Source of the DNA: Sympetrum striolatum
Taxonomy: Eukaryota > Arthropoda > Insecta > Odonata > Libellulidae
Direction: 5' to 3'
NCBI GenBank assembly: GCA_947579665.1
Contig: OX388341.1
Coordinates: 2,976,001-3,040,000 of the forward strand
Length of the DNA: 64,000 bases
Part shown: positions 12,225-24,658 of the stretch, piece after piece
Numbering within the stretch: position 1 is the first letter of the stretch
How the letters are laid out: every line of letters starts with the position of its first letter
Program-made: the position numbers and the translations under genes
The notes under the pieces: model-generated
Database searches by the model: none
Told to the model about the DNA's origin: nothing
Seen by the model: only the letters and a program-made list of their open reading frames with translations

Positions 12225-13010
12225 CTAAACAAAATAAAAATCAGTCACTGCTATTGTACATATAGGCCTGTAGTAATTAATACATAGGTAAACACTGACT
12301 TCAGTGGCATCGATCATAAAGAAAGTTTTCAGCTGAATCAGAGTTGTGTGACTGTTATGACTGTCAAGAATGAGAATTGCAGGCCTTTCCTTGGTTGCCT
12401 TTGCACGTTCAATGAAATGCTGAAGCCATTCCACGAATATGTCCTCATTAGTCCACCCTTTATTCGAACATGACGGCATTACGGCACAAGGCAGACAAGG
12501 TGTGAACTGGCTTTTTGACAGAGTTGATTCAAGATTGTCATAAGATTTGGTGACTTCTTCTCTATTAAATCCCGTTATTCGATTTATGCTCGTAGCTTCG
12601 GGCTTAAGAACACTTACAGATGGGTTTATTTTCAGAAACCCATTCAGCCAATCTTTGCCAGCTATTCGTTCGTTTTCAGAAAATCTGCGGGGGATTTCAT
12701 TTTTAACTGCGTACTCATATGCTACTCTTCGTACATCAGTTGCAGTAAGACCATAAAAGACATTGGCTAGAGTTTTGATCCTCTCTGCTAATGCCTGTTC
12801 TTGCTCAGTTGTGAATGTTGCATTTCGCCCTAAGTGTGGTTTTGAATCCTTATTCTTCTTCTTCCGCTCTTGAAGAGTGCTGAACGGTATACCATACCTC
12901 TTGCTAGAAGATTTTATTGAATTCCCTTCTTCTATAAATTTTAACGCTAACTTCATCGATTCCTCTAACCAACTTCCTCTTCCAGTCTTTCTCTCCCATT
13001 TCCTTGGCAA
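12225..13010 (-). pseudogene. CENP-B/pogo-type transposase with internal deletion (261 aa ORF)
   Basis: The start MPRKWERKTGRGSWLEESMK matches the N terminus of this family. A pipsqueak-like helix-turn-helix follows (residues about 15-50, KRYGIPFSTLQERKKK). The CENP-B-type region (about 60-140) contains AGKDWLNGFLKINPSVSVLK. The frame then jumps from NLESTLSK straight to a segment with NEDIFVEWLQHFI and the second catalytic Asp (ILILDSHNSH). The usual DETG block with the first Asp is missing, and the tail after FMIDATE no longer reads as transposase. The ORF is open but cannot be catalytic; a DNA-binding remnant is conceivable. Confidence 0.8.
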
Positions 13011-13455
13011 CTAAAAAAATTGACGCGTTATCAGTTGTCGAAAGCGTACATTAAATTTGCTAAAAGCAAACATTAGAAACAGAGTCGGGGAGCGCCGGTG
13101 CCCTACCGCCATTACCCCAATGTGACCTACCGGGGCTACCCAAAGTGCATGACTTTCTTAAAAGCCTTCAAACTCAAAACGGAACTTGTTAGTAATATTC
13201 ATTAAACCAAAGCTAAATAAGTACACTACTAGATTATAATATAAAACTTATGATATTGTAATCAAAATCAGTACTTAAGTTGCCACAAATATTCTCCAAA
13301 ATTAGATTTACCACCACTCGAAAATTCACAACGCAATCACTCAACAATGTATGAAGGCGGACTGATGCGAATCACACAATTAGTTCCTCTAGTTGCATCA
13401 AAGAGAACAGCACCGACCAGAGTATTTGATAACAAATGAATCGGTCAGCAGACTG

Positions 13456-13590
13456 CCTACCGGGGCTACCTCCCGACCGGGGCTACCTCCCGACCGGGGC
13501 TACCTCCCGACCGGGGCTACCTCCCGACCGGGGCTACCTCCCGACCGGGGCTACCTCCCGACCGGGGCTACCTCCCGACCGGGGCAACCC
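13456..13590. repeat. 17-bp minisatellite, about 8 copies
   Basis: Unit CGACCGGGGCTACCTCC repeats almost without change and ends at GACCGGGGCAACC next to the right end of the pogo-like element. The period of 17 is not a multiple of 3, so the ORFs through it (13393-13659) repeat in shifting frames and are not real genes. Near-identity of units indicates recent expansion. Confidence 0.95.
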
Positions 13591-13602
13591 CACGCTCCCC
13601 TA

Positions 13603-13950
13603 CCAAACGTTTTCGCTATGGAAAAGTATTTCAGTTTTTGTATTTCCGAAATAGTTTAATTATTCTATTGGGACGGACGTTGCGATATCTCAGCGTAACC
13701 ATCAGTTAAGTTTCCGGGATTACGTAAATGTTAACTTAATTGATGGTTTCGGTAAATCCTGGTATGGATAGCAACTTTCCCGCACATATTTTCCCAAAAA
13801 TTTATTAGATGAATCTTTCTACATCTCGAGACAAACGGTACATTTAGTGAGAGAAATGTTTAAAGATACATTCTCAATGAACAATTCTGTAAGTGAAAGC
13901 ATGTAATAAGTAAGATTAATTTCTCCTTCCTATTAAACCCAAAGACAGCT
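13603..13950. other. No recognised gene
   Basis: Short AT-rich spacer between the pogo-like element and a LINE relic. Confidence 0.5.
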
Positions 13951-15190
13951 GCCAAATTATCCCAGCAAATGAGGGGATCCGAGTGAGTGTTATTAGCAAA
14001 GCGCTCAGTTGTCATAGACTCCGAGGTCGTAGCATACAGACTGAATTCCTTAATCTTACGAGAAGCACTAGTGCGGATATCGTGATAGGAACCGAGAGTT
14101 GGATAAATGGAGATATATCATCAGGTGAGATATTTCCTCCAGATTATATTATCTTAAAGATCGGCTCTTTAGAATAGGTGGTGGGGTGTTTATCGCTGTA
14201 AAGGATTCTTTAAAGAGTCAGTGCGTTGACTTCTTGGAGAACGGTACATGCGAAATGGTTTGGTGCTCGGTTCTTGAACGGAATGGAAAGAAGGTATTCT
14301 TTTGTTCGTTTTATTGGCCTCCGGATGGCGACATCGGATGTACAGAGGAACTAAGTGATTCGTTAGAAAATATTCGGAAGAAAGTGAAGGATTCTATAAT
14401 AGTTGTAGGAAACTGTACTGTCGTATACACAGATGGATCGAAATCTGAGATAGCCTGTGGCTGCTCTATTGTAGCAGAGCCTTTTGGATCCATACAGATT
14501 AAATTACACCCTTTCTGCAGTATCTACACTGCAGAACTATTTGCAATCAAGAAGGCAGTAGAACTGATCAACTCCAGGAACTCCTCATTCCTAATTTGCA
14601 CAGACTCGCATCAGATGATCTCCAAAACTTTCAACATGGACCCATTAGTACATTCATCCCTTTTGCTTCTGAAAGCAAGGGGAGTGGAAGTATCCTTTGT
14701 CTGGATTCCTGGATACATGGGAATCACTGGGAGTGAGAGAGCTGATGCTGCAGCTAAAACTGCACTTAGAGAGAATGAAATAGGAGACCTACACATACCA
14801 GCAGTAGACCTACGAAATTTATTAAAACAGAAAGCAGTACAGAAATGGTGTAGTCGCTGGTCCTTGATTGCAGAAAATAAGTTACACAGTATTAAACCCG
14901 ATACTGTGGAATGGCCATCTTCTATTCGAAATAATAGGCGTGAGGAAGTTGTGGTCACAAGACTAAGAATAGGGCACAGCAAACTAACTCACAAGAGAGA
15001 AAGAACCACCAAAATGCGAGCATTGTGAATCCCAACTAACTATAAAACGCATTCTCACCGAATGCCCTCATTACCTGGGGAGACGCGATAAACACAATGT
15101 CAGAGGAGAAATGAAGGAAATAGTGGGTAATTATGGTGGACGGAATATTGAATTTCCTTAGGGAAGCCATGTTATTTCCTCTAATCTGAA
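13951..15190 (+). pseudogene. LINE relic: endonuclease joined directly to RNase H
   Basis: Frame 1 (13983-14177) shows apurinic endonuclease features: LRGRSIQTEFLNL, then IVIGTESWINGDIS. A frameshift near 14180 leads into a 280-aa ORF (14186-15028) with GGVFIAVKDS, then CSFYWPPD and IVVGN. At VVYTDGSKS the same frame becomes an RNase HI domain: catalytic TDGS, YTAELFAI, CTDSHQM and the GSERADAAAK region. A further frameshift near 15012 gives a zinc-finger-like tail (CEHC...ECPHY). The whole reverse transcriptase is absent between the two domains. Either an internal deletion or a chimera of two LINEs explains this. Confidence 0.75.
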
Positions 15191-18100
15191 AACCCATAAG
15201 GAAGATCCAAATATGATTAACATGACAGCTCTCTTACGTTTAAATGTTTGTTAACCTTCGTACCTACTTCCATTTTGTTTGAAAATATCTAATCAGGAAA
15301 AAATTAATTTTACCGAAGGTGCTAAATGATCTTAGCCGTCGATGCACCATAAACTCAACACCTAACCTAAAATTTAACAATATACCTCTGATCTCCATTC
15401 CATTGACGAATTCTATAGCTTTTGCTAATCACAAAACACATATGATTCACTAATAATTTATGAACAACGAAGTATATTTTGGTCATAACCGTGTTCTCCA
15501 TAGCTGTGGTAAGATGAAATTTATTGACGAATGAATGGTGTTAAGTATTTACATGCATTTGGAGAACTTCTCGTCAAACGGTATTCATTGTCTGCATTCA
15601 CTGATAGCATTCTAATCAGGAGAATCGTAAGAAAATATCCTCATCACCTGAAAATGACTCGATCCGTTGAAACGTAGGTCTTTGAAGATTAACATTTCTT
15701 TAGTAACTTGTTAAAGTTATTTCTCTATCCTTCTTTCATCATAAAGAACAAAGTTATTGGAAATATTGAGGATTTGCGTCTTCTTGCACATTCTTGTTCT
15801 TATTTTCGGTGACTCTGAAGGTATTATTGAATTTCTCAATGTTTTAGAATTCCTGAAATATTTCTATTTTTGGAATCCGGCGTCGGCCGATTCATTCAGA
15901 GGGAAGAGAGGTTTAATATTTTTATCTCAATTTAAATTCATCGTTATCGTTTTAAAGCAAATCTCCCGGAATAATGTTCTTTAAACTTCTAATCAAATTC
16001 ATTGCCACTTGTGCGTCTTTCTTCTGAAAACACCAACAAATGAATGCAAACTTTACCACTGGACGCACATCAATGGGCACTCTCTCTTCCTCGCACGACG
16101 TTCTTCTTTGAAAATGAGATGAGTGATGAGAAAAATAAGAATATTGTTCGGTTAAAATACTCTCAATATAAGACGGACTAACGAAATATTGGAGTTACTC
16201 CCAAGGACAGAGAGAATTCCGAGTACATGTGCATTCATATTCCTCAGCACTCGATCTGTATGTAATTACCGAGTATCACCTTCTTTATATTGAGCATTTC
16301 CCTCACATAACCCATTTGTACTCATTTCCGACATTAATGTCGTCTCTTTCCACAGTTCCTCACAAATTCACTCTTCGATTCTGCGTTAACTCCATAACCA
16401 TTTGATTTCAATGGCCTTCGATTTGGCCATCCACTGCAACCATTTGCAACTTATTTATACGTTTGAAGAGCGGAGAGCATCTCCTTTAATGGCCACAATC
16501 TCTTCACTGCGCCACACAATAAGATGAAATCCTCGCTGCGGGGTTCCTCCCCTTCAGAAGTTATTCTTCCTCCCATGATATTTCTCCCGTTTATTTTCCT
16601 TTGCTGGTTCCTAATATATATATATTCCATAGTATATAATTCCAATGTCCCATCTAAGCATTTGGAGCCAAAATCTTAAATCGACGACAAATATATGAAT
16701 TTTAGTTTAACGCCTTTCTTTTGAAATTTTACTCACACAACGATATATTTGAAATTGAATTAAGGAAATATAAATTATTAACTGAACTTGAAATGGGCAT
16801 TACATGCATTTCTATTTTCATGTATATCGTCTGTGTAAAGTGAAGGGTATTTTAATAAAGTGTTTGATTTGGTAATTACGAGTGATATTGGATCCAAAAC
16901 AGCCATTTAAAAATATTTTGTCACGTTCTCTGGCAATTTGTCAGCTAAATCATCACAAATAATCTCCTGATATTAATGAAATCTGACGATATGATAATCT
17001 AATCGTAGGTCTGACCTTTTGTCAAAAATCATCGCATTAGAAAGATCTCGTCTGAACTACAATTATTGAAGTTGAGTTTGCTTCTTCAATTAAATGGGTT
17101 AGCGCAGTGAGGAATTAATGGACATTGGCGAAGCAGTGAATTCTCCCCTCAAAAATGACGGAAATGAATTAAAATAATTAAAAATAGACAATAATCATTC
17201 ATTCATACTATTACGAAAAGGAATTTATTTGTTACACAGAGTATTAAAATGTAACACAAGAGCGTAGGAATCAAACAATTTTAATATCAGATACCCAAAA
17301 TGTGAGATTTTATATTTGAAAGTCAAACACGATCTTTACTTTTGAAAACATCTGCTGTTGTACCACCGATAAACAAAATATATATCTTCCAACGTTCCTG
17401 CTGCCATATTCCATGAATGGAATATTTTCAATTGTCATTTGGTACAGAGAAATGTGTATCTTTCATTTACTTTTGTCCCAGTCTTGATCATGGCTGTGAT
17501 GAAATGAAAGCTACCGAGGTATGAGTGCACTAATCGAGGTCTCTCCTTATGGACTGAAAAGAAAAGTATAACTCATAGAGTGATTGTGCTTCACTTGCGT
17601 GAACGCTTATGGCATTCTGGCTTAGTGAGGAAAGCAAACTACCTCACTCCTCATCCTGTCTAGTGAACCTCAATACTCTCTGTAAGCTCTTGGTAGCGTA
17701 TGTCAGAGAGGGTGAGGTACCAACCGGTCTTCGGGCTTAATACTTTATAGACAGATTGCTTCCAAGGAATCACTAATGTGGATGGTATATGTTTATTGGT
17801 TGCTAAAACAACATCGCATATGTGTACATTATTACCATAGAAATCCTTTCGATGGCAAACGTTTCCATGTTAATTATGATGAAGAATGAAACCATTTATA
17901 ATTTGAAATTAAATTCACGAAGTATGAATTTCAATCAACCTCAGTATAGGCAGCTATGCTATTTGTAAAAATTGCCAAAACTCGATTTCCGGAGTTTACT
18001 GAAGCTTGTGATTATGAGACGCCGTGCGGTTGCGGTGTTGCTGTCTTTTTGGTGATCTCTCAACCTCTTTGCTGGAAACACTTATACGAAAACAGATCCA

Positions 18101-20433
18101 GGTAGGAGTTTGTTACCTTTAAACTACAAAACGAACTTGGAATTATGAAAATTTTATATTTACTGAAATGCGTCTGTATTTTAATCTTAAACGTAAACAA
18201 GCGATGTTTCATTTTCATAAAACTTCCTTTGTAACCAATCGCAATCGATTCCAAACTAATATCCCTTTCACATTCTCATCTATTGTAAAATCATGTTACA
18301 TTACTGACTCTGTTTTCATCGCCACTGCTTATGCTTTCAGTCACTAATCGATTCGAAAATATCCGACTTTAGAACGGCGCATCATTTTCTATGCTTCCCA
18401 AAATCACATGCGATTGGTTTCTGGCATCCACAAAATAGAAATGAAATTTTTCTACTTCTGTAAATTTGAGGTGTTCGAAATGGCTACTAATTCGTCTGGG
18501 ATCGGAGGGCGAATAATCGGCTGCTTCAGAGGTCTTCATTTGAGGGGCACTTTCGCCTCTCTCTGCACAAAATCATTTTCGAGAAAGAATCGTCGCCTTG
18601 GCCCAACACCGCCATCGATACCAGTGGCTTCGGTTTGTGTACACATTCGCATTGAGTATTGAGATACGCTTAACCCGGTTCCGATGAATCTCCGCAAGAA
18701 CTGCGGGCTCTGTTTTTATTTGCGATACTCGGGCGTAATACTTGGGGGCGTGATCAATACTTGAGCACATTTTGAGACCACTTGTCCAGAAAAGAATGGG
18801 TTTCCTTGCGGTGCATGATGTGAAATTTCTTGAAGAATTGTGATGTTCGACTCTCCTGGACACTGCACGTGCGTAAGACCTTAAATTGCACGTATCTATG
18901 TCCTAGAAAAGCATACTGAAGTGATTTTAAAATAACCAAGGGAAAGTTGCTAAACTGATTTATTTATACAAAATCACGCAAAATAACGAGCTAGACAAGC
19001 AATAATAGTAACAATGCAATTGTATTACGGTCACATTTTAAAATTCATCAATCTGATCAGTGATGGATTGCACCGATGTTTCAACTCCGCTTGTTGGTCT
19101 GCTGTTTGACAAAATGGCAACCGTTTTATATACAAAACTTAACTTGCAAAATTCGTTAAACTCTGTTGAAACAGCGCATAGATGTTTGCATTACTCGATA
19201 GTTAAATTTATAAATACGGTATATTCCCAGTCGTAAGTTGCCATTAACTTTCTTTTATGGGGTTAAGGAAATTAACATTTGAATTTTCCGCTACTGATCA
19301 CTTTATCTGGCATTAATCACGATGGAAGCGATGGACATCGGTGGAAAGTATCGGAGAATACCATTTGATGGATCCATCGATGAATTTAAAAACGTGCCAT
19401 ATATGTTGTTACATCTCTTTAGTTAACCTTCTTTCTGTTGACAGGGAAACCACCATCACAGTCATTAGCATTTTACAATAATCACGTGGTCTAATTTAAC
19501 AAGTGATTTACCCATTAAGTGTGACGAAATTAATGGAAACTTAAAAAAAATGTATTTATCTTACTAATTCTTATATTTGGTCCTTGTAAGACATTTGAAG
19601 GATATAATAGTGAAGTGTCTTACTTCTTTTTATTATTGATACAATAATAGAACTCCTTATAGTTTGATAAATTCAGGATAATTTCCGAGTACAATTACGG
19701 CCTTCCGCGATAATTGAAGTGTTCCACCGGGTGTAAATCGGCTAAATATCCTCGATTGAATTTAGGGTATATCCTAACTGCAAATAGATAATAATGATTT
19801 TTAAGTCTCAACTTTGCTCAAAAATTGATTTACTTGATTATTTATTTATTTAATTTATTTAATTATAAGGACTACAAGTAGGCTGCAGGCTCATCTTTTC
19901 TTAGGGGAGGAAAATACATTACCCTGCTTGGTATCATATAATTTACAATTAAATTCATACAATTAAAGCATTCAAGTAATTGCTATATACAATAATGCAA
20001 TTAAAAACTCATAAAACTAAAATTTACAATATTGCCCATAATATTACAAACAATTATAACTGGACAAGAGATAATATATGTAAGCAGTAAACAGAATATA
20101 GGTAATAACGTTGCTGAAAATATATTATAATTCGAATCTAATTTTCCGACGTTTGATTTAGTAAGAATTCACCAATCTAATATGAATTCCATTTCCTCAT
20201 ATTATCAGCATTTTTGTTGGTGTAAATGTTTAAAAGGTGGAAACTAAATTCGTACGGACGTCAATGCCTCTCAAGAGTCCATTCGTTCGAAAGAAACAGT
20301 TGATTGAATCTGACTTTCTTTCGCGAACTGATATTCGGACAATGTTTTTTTTTAAATTTACAATAGAAGGTGCCATAGCGTCGTGATTATTTACCTTGTT
20401 AATAAACCAAGTTCTTTTATTGTTGAAAAAAGT
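15191..20433. other. No recognised gene
   Basis: About 5 kb of AT-rich sequence. ORFs are short and without recognisable domains. A motif at about 15640-15690 (ACCTGAAAATGACTC, then GTTGAAACG) faintly resembles the hammerhead-like repeats of Penelope-type elements. Position 19830-19990 is a (TTTA)-rich stretch resembling an inverted LINE tail. Confidence 0.4.
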
Positions 20434-20480
20434 CATCTGTTCCCATGGGCTTGGTTGAGCTCACCCCATGGGAGCAGATG
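20434..20480. repeat. Inverted repeat, 16-bp arms, 15-nt loop
   Basis: CATCTGTTCCCATGGG pairs with CCCATGGGAGCAGATG with one mismatch. The ORFs that follow (20468-20665 and 20669-20857 +) are adjacent in one frame, separated by a single stop. I do not recognise their product, which could be a further decayed element. Confidence 0.8.
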
Positions 20481-22620
20481 CTATGTTTCCTATCCTAGAA
20501 AATGTTGTAATGGAGAAAGTATACCAACAGAAAAGACGAGTAAACTATGATACTTATGAATCCGTCAGAGCATTCGCTTTGGCAAATGAAGGCCTGCGAT
20601 GTTGCAACGAATCCAAATTTGTAGCCCCTTACGATTATGGCCCCTCAAATATGAACCTGTTCTAGAAAATGCAGGAAAAGCGTCGAAAGGCCCCAGAGAC
20701 GATCCTGAGAGGTCCCCTCTCTATCGTATCTTACTTGGCGAGCTTTGGGAATAATGTTTCCGCAGAAAAAATTCAACTTATCAACCAAGATCAATTATTC
20801 CAAGATGAAAAAGTATATCAAGCTCGACACAAATTTATGAGAGAAGTTGATTTTTAGCAATATTTCGAGCTTATTCAAACTCAAATATAAGGAAAAGAAT
20901 TTATTTGTAGCAAAATATCTTAACTGATTCTACCATAACCATTCTAAAGTTTACTCAAGACTCTTTTAGTCTCTCGCGGTTTTCGCTTACGATTTATTGC
21001 CGAATTGGATAAAGCGCTTTTTTAAATTTAAGGAAAAAGTGTATCAAATGCAGAATATTCGTTATCATGTACTTACGTACAATTGAAAATGAAATTTCGG
21101 TTGACGAAGCAAATTGGTCATCTGCAGCCTCCAACGGCATACTCATTTTATGTGTTCTCTTCATATTTCTCACAAAACATGTTCCTATCTAAAATTCACT
21201 TTCTAAATGTATTCTTCTCTCACAATTATAACGCTGAATATGATTGTTTCTATATTTATTTTTAGCTCTTTCTTATTTCGTAACTCCCTGCGTTTATGGT
21301 AAATTTAAATCGATATTCTCGCGTAACAAACATTTTCCTCAGGAGAAGCGAACAACCTTCATCAAAATTCAAGCGAATCAAACTTATTGACGTAAATATC
21401 TCAGAAATAAAATAAATGTCCTTCCGAGGATTCCAACTGTTTGAGAAACGTCTTCTTTAATATGTCCCCGTTGCAGCTCCGTCTCTAGTGCATTCTTCGT
21501 GACCTCATTCCGTATCGGCGAAGAGCTTTGCACACATTTCAGGACGACCATTACTAAATATTAGCTCGCCACCCACTTCCGGATGCTCATCTTCTCGACA
21601 TCGACGGAGCTGAATTAATATTTTTTCCTCTGAATTGGAGGTCCATACGTCCATTGGAGATGGTTTTCCATGTGAGAGACGCAAAATGAATTTTCAAAAG
21701 GGTTTTGAGTTTAGCGAAAAACGGTCGGTTGAATTAAATATATCGTGAACTTAAAGCGACAATTATATTATTCGTATTGGCTTTATATCACTACTTTTGT
21801 CTCAGCACAAGCCAATCTCTCATAAGTTACCGCAGCAATGCTCCTCCTCCAACATCTTTATAAATAGAATGTATCAAATTTGTCTTTCGGTATTGAATTG
21901 TACACTCACTTCAAATTCAAGCACCACTTTTAACGATGAGCTTCTTTAATGGAAATACATCCGGACTTGAAAGCACCACCCATTCGTATTTCCGGGAGGT
22001 GGTGTCATTAATGAGGTTCATCGTGAGGAATAGAACTCCTGCAATTCGCGACTCACAACAGCTTGAAGAACGACTGCTACTGGATGACGGGATGCGATTG
22101 GGCTCAGTCAGAAGAAGGTGATCATTCAATGAATAGCCGAACGTTTGAAGTTGACGTCTGCCGAAAAACCCGGATTCCAGAAGGGCATTGCTGCAAGTGA
22201 ACGAATGAGATGTGTCCACTTCACTCAAGATATCGAGTCACAGAAATGCCGCAGTTGCTGCTCTAACAAAGCGAAGATTTATTTTTCATTAACCTCCTTA
22301 CTAACTCATGACAATTACAACTCACCCAATTAACCCTCCGAGGTCGGAATTATTTTTTTTTGTAGCTATTTTAAATTTCTTAAGTATTTCGCTTTGTGGT
22401 TGTCTGAAAACAATACCCATAAAATATTATACATAAACGACACATAAAATCAGCCAAACAAATACAAAATTGCCGCATTGTCATCGAGCTCTCCTATTCT
22501 GTGATACAAAATGAAATAATAGTAGGTGTCGGATGATGCCACATCCGGCATCCGTAGTCCGTCGAGGGTTAAACTAGCTTTTTATACCCGAGCGAAATTT
22601 AGTTTTCCTTTTGGTATTTA
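20481..22620. other. No recognised gene
   Basis: AT-rich; small ORFs only. The two adjacent ORFs at 20468-20857 could derive from one broken ORF of about 129 codons, with no domain I can name. Confidence 0.35.
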
Positions 22621-22899
22621 ATGACAGTTATGGGGATCTCGTATTTTCAAACTAGAATCAAAGAACATGAACAATGTTTTCAAAACACCTCTAATGGTTC
22701 TGATTTCTCATTACATCTACATGAAGACAATCGCACTTCAGCATTTAAAAATCGCCTCATGCACCATTCACCCGAGGAACAACCGTTAGATATATTCGAA
22801 CAAATGAAATTCCTCCACCGTAAAAAGAGTAATGATCACCTTCTCCCTTCCGTTTCCTCCACCCCTCCTTCAAATAGAGTTGTTGTATTTGGCGCGTGA
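22621..22899 (+). pseudogene. Penelope-like element GIY-YIG endonuclease C-terminal fragment
   Basis: The ORF contains YFQTRIKEHEQCFQN, a SDFSLHLHED block and EQPLDIFEQMKFLHRK. These fit the end of the GIY-YIG domain of Penelope-like retroelements (FKxRFKEH...SxFAxHLxxxNH...LDxxExxEI). Only the C terminus remains, followed by a pyrimidine-rich tail and then an unrelated LINE fragment. Assignment is by pattern only. Confidence 0.55.
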
Positions 22900-22902
22900 C
22901 TA

Positions 22903-23965
22903 TGAGTGCACCTTAGTTGGAACTGTCGCGAAATAAAATTTCTTGTTGTGCTTATCATCACCCGATCTGATTACTCAACGAAATTCCACCTGATTGGCAG
23001 CTCCCCGTCAATAATATTTCATAACAGGGTAGAAAAGAATACTATGAGTATTAATACTAGCGAGAGTAGGTACGTCGACTTTTCAAATATGAGGTCACCT
23101 TGTTGCCGCAATTATCGTCTGAACGGTGAAATAATAAAAATATCCGATCTTTGCAAATAGTACTTAGGAGTCACGTTTGATAAAAATCTCATTTGGGAAA
23201 AACACGTCAATTTAATTGTAGTGAAGGCATTTAAAATGTTGCATTACGCGATGAGGAATTTAAAGGGCAATAGCTTAAGAAATACATCGCTCGTGAGACC
23301 GATTATTGAATACGCGACAACCGTGTGGGATCCACATCAACGTTGTCATAAAATAAATAGAGAAAGTACAAAGGAAAGCAGCTGTAATGGGCAGATTTAG
23401 AGAAACGGACAGCGTCACAGAAAGACTATTGGGTGGGGAACGTTAGATAAAAGGAGAAAAATAAATCGACTAAGCTGTATTTACGACATAATTTCGGGTA
23501 AAAATGGCTGGGAAGCTTTTAAAAATGCTATGGAGAAACCAGAATTCCGCGGGAAAGATAACCACGAATTTAAAATTAAGCCTCGGCTGCAAAGAACGGA
23601 CATCGCGAAATATTCTTTTCTTAAAAGAGGCATTTCAGAATGGAATCTGGATCGCTCCCCTTGCCTAAATCTTTAAAAAAGAAATGTTTTAATGTGTTGT
23701 AGTAGATAAGGGTATTATAGAATGTAAGGGGATTTTAGTGATGTAGAATTTCTGGAGAAAGTAAGGGATTGCTTGGCGATGTAAGGTGGGGTTTTGCCCT
23801 GGGAGAAGGCCTCTCATGAAATTCAGAATAACAATTTATATGTATTATGTATGTATTTAGTATATATTGCATATGATTATGTAGAATAACTGTCTAGATG
23901 TAGAAAAACTGCCACCTGGCTTACAGCCTATTGTAGTTTATGAAATAATAATAAAAATAATAACT
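22903..23965 (+). pseudogene. CR1/L2-like LINE: reverse transcriptase C terminus and 3' UTR
   Basis: Translation after the stop at about 23158 runs YLGVTFDKNLIWEKHVN, then a KAFKMLHYAMRNLKG block, VRPIIEYATTVWDPHQ and a QRTDIAKYSFLKRGISEWN block. This is the standard post-palm/thumb order of CR1/L2-group LINEs. Stops and frameshifts (about 23158, 23350-23450) show decay. The 3' end carries CTGCCACCTGGCTTACAGCC and an AATA-rich tail (23945-23965). A shorter piece of a similar tail occurs near 50350-50400. Confidence 0.75.
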
Positions 23966-23994
23966 ACTCCACTGTTTTCCAATAAATATATCGA

Positions 23995-24658
23995 TGATAT
24001 AATGAACGCCGTTTTAATCGCTGCATTTGATAGAACGGATAACAAGGGTCTCGCTTACAATTCCTGCCGTACCCTTGATAGGGAAATGGCGCTTCTCGAG
24101 CACGCCGCCACGCGTCGCTGCGATCGTTCCCGGGATGCTCGCGGGGGTCGTGGATGCGCGCGACTCCAGTGTTGGTGCAGACGACTGGAAGTGCTTTTAA
24201 AGGTGAGGCAGCTCTCCCATCGCCTCGCGTATTCTCTATTTCTCTACGTAATTTCCGCGGAAGGTCTCCGCCCACATTTCGGGCGCTTTTAATTGATCTT
24301 TGCTTACCTCAACTTTATTCCTCATTCCATCCCTTTGAAAACTGACATTCATCTGCAGTTCTCGCTTCTCGTCGAATACTTCCTTCGTTCCTTTGAATTC
24401 TTCAGTACTTCCGTTCATTCGTTCCAATTCTTCTCCAGTTTCGCCTTCGATTCGAGCGCACTTCGCCGGAATCTTTCGGATTTCCCAATTTCTCAAACAG
24501 TCAATCGCGGTCCACCAATCATTGCTTTTTCTCTTTAAGTTACGGTTTCCCCATTTATTCGGAGCTGCGTGACATGTTCTCCCGCTTCATTCCTTCGCCA
24601 AACACCATCGGACCATAAGGGTGCTCTCATTCCTGCGATGGCTGATCAGTGAGTCGAA
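23995..24658 (+). promoter_or_regulatory. CpG-rich 5' region of the calcium channel gamma-subunit gene
   Basis: Base composition changes abruptly from AT-rich to CpG-rich at about 24000-24300 and again from about 24600 through exon 1, which is typical of a promoter and 5' UTR. I cannot place the transcription start. A four-codon upstream ORF (ATG at 24638, then TGA at 24650) lies in frame with, and 6 bases before, the main ATG. The hexamer GTGAGT at 24649-24654 looks like a splice donor, so an alternative 5' exon structure is possible. Confidence 0.4.

Larger units (their letters stand above)
11838..13600 (-). mobile_element. Pogo-like DNA transposon with subterminal repeats (1763 bp)
   Basis: Both ends read GGGGAG(A/C)(A/G)TGGGG facing inward and are flanked by TA (11836-11837 and 13601-13602). 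It encodes a deleted CENP-B-type transposase on the - strand. Subterminal DNA is rich in variants of TACCGGGG and ATTACCCC: a perfect palindrome at 12022-12058, spaced copies at 13090-13140 and a minisatellite at 13456-13590. Such motifs are plausible transposase-binding sites; that is inference. Confidence 0.75.

Noticed and set aside
13393..13659. Pro/Gly repeat protein across the minisatellite
   Set aside because: The 17-bp period shifts frame each unit, and the frames exist only because the repeat lacks stops.
24002..24292. ORFs in the CpG-rich region upstream of exon 1
   Set aside because: Overlapping frames on both strands are expected in GC-rich DNA; no domain is recognisable, so a regulatory or 5' UTR reading is preferred.
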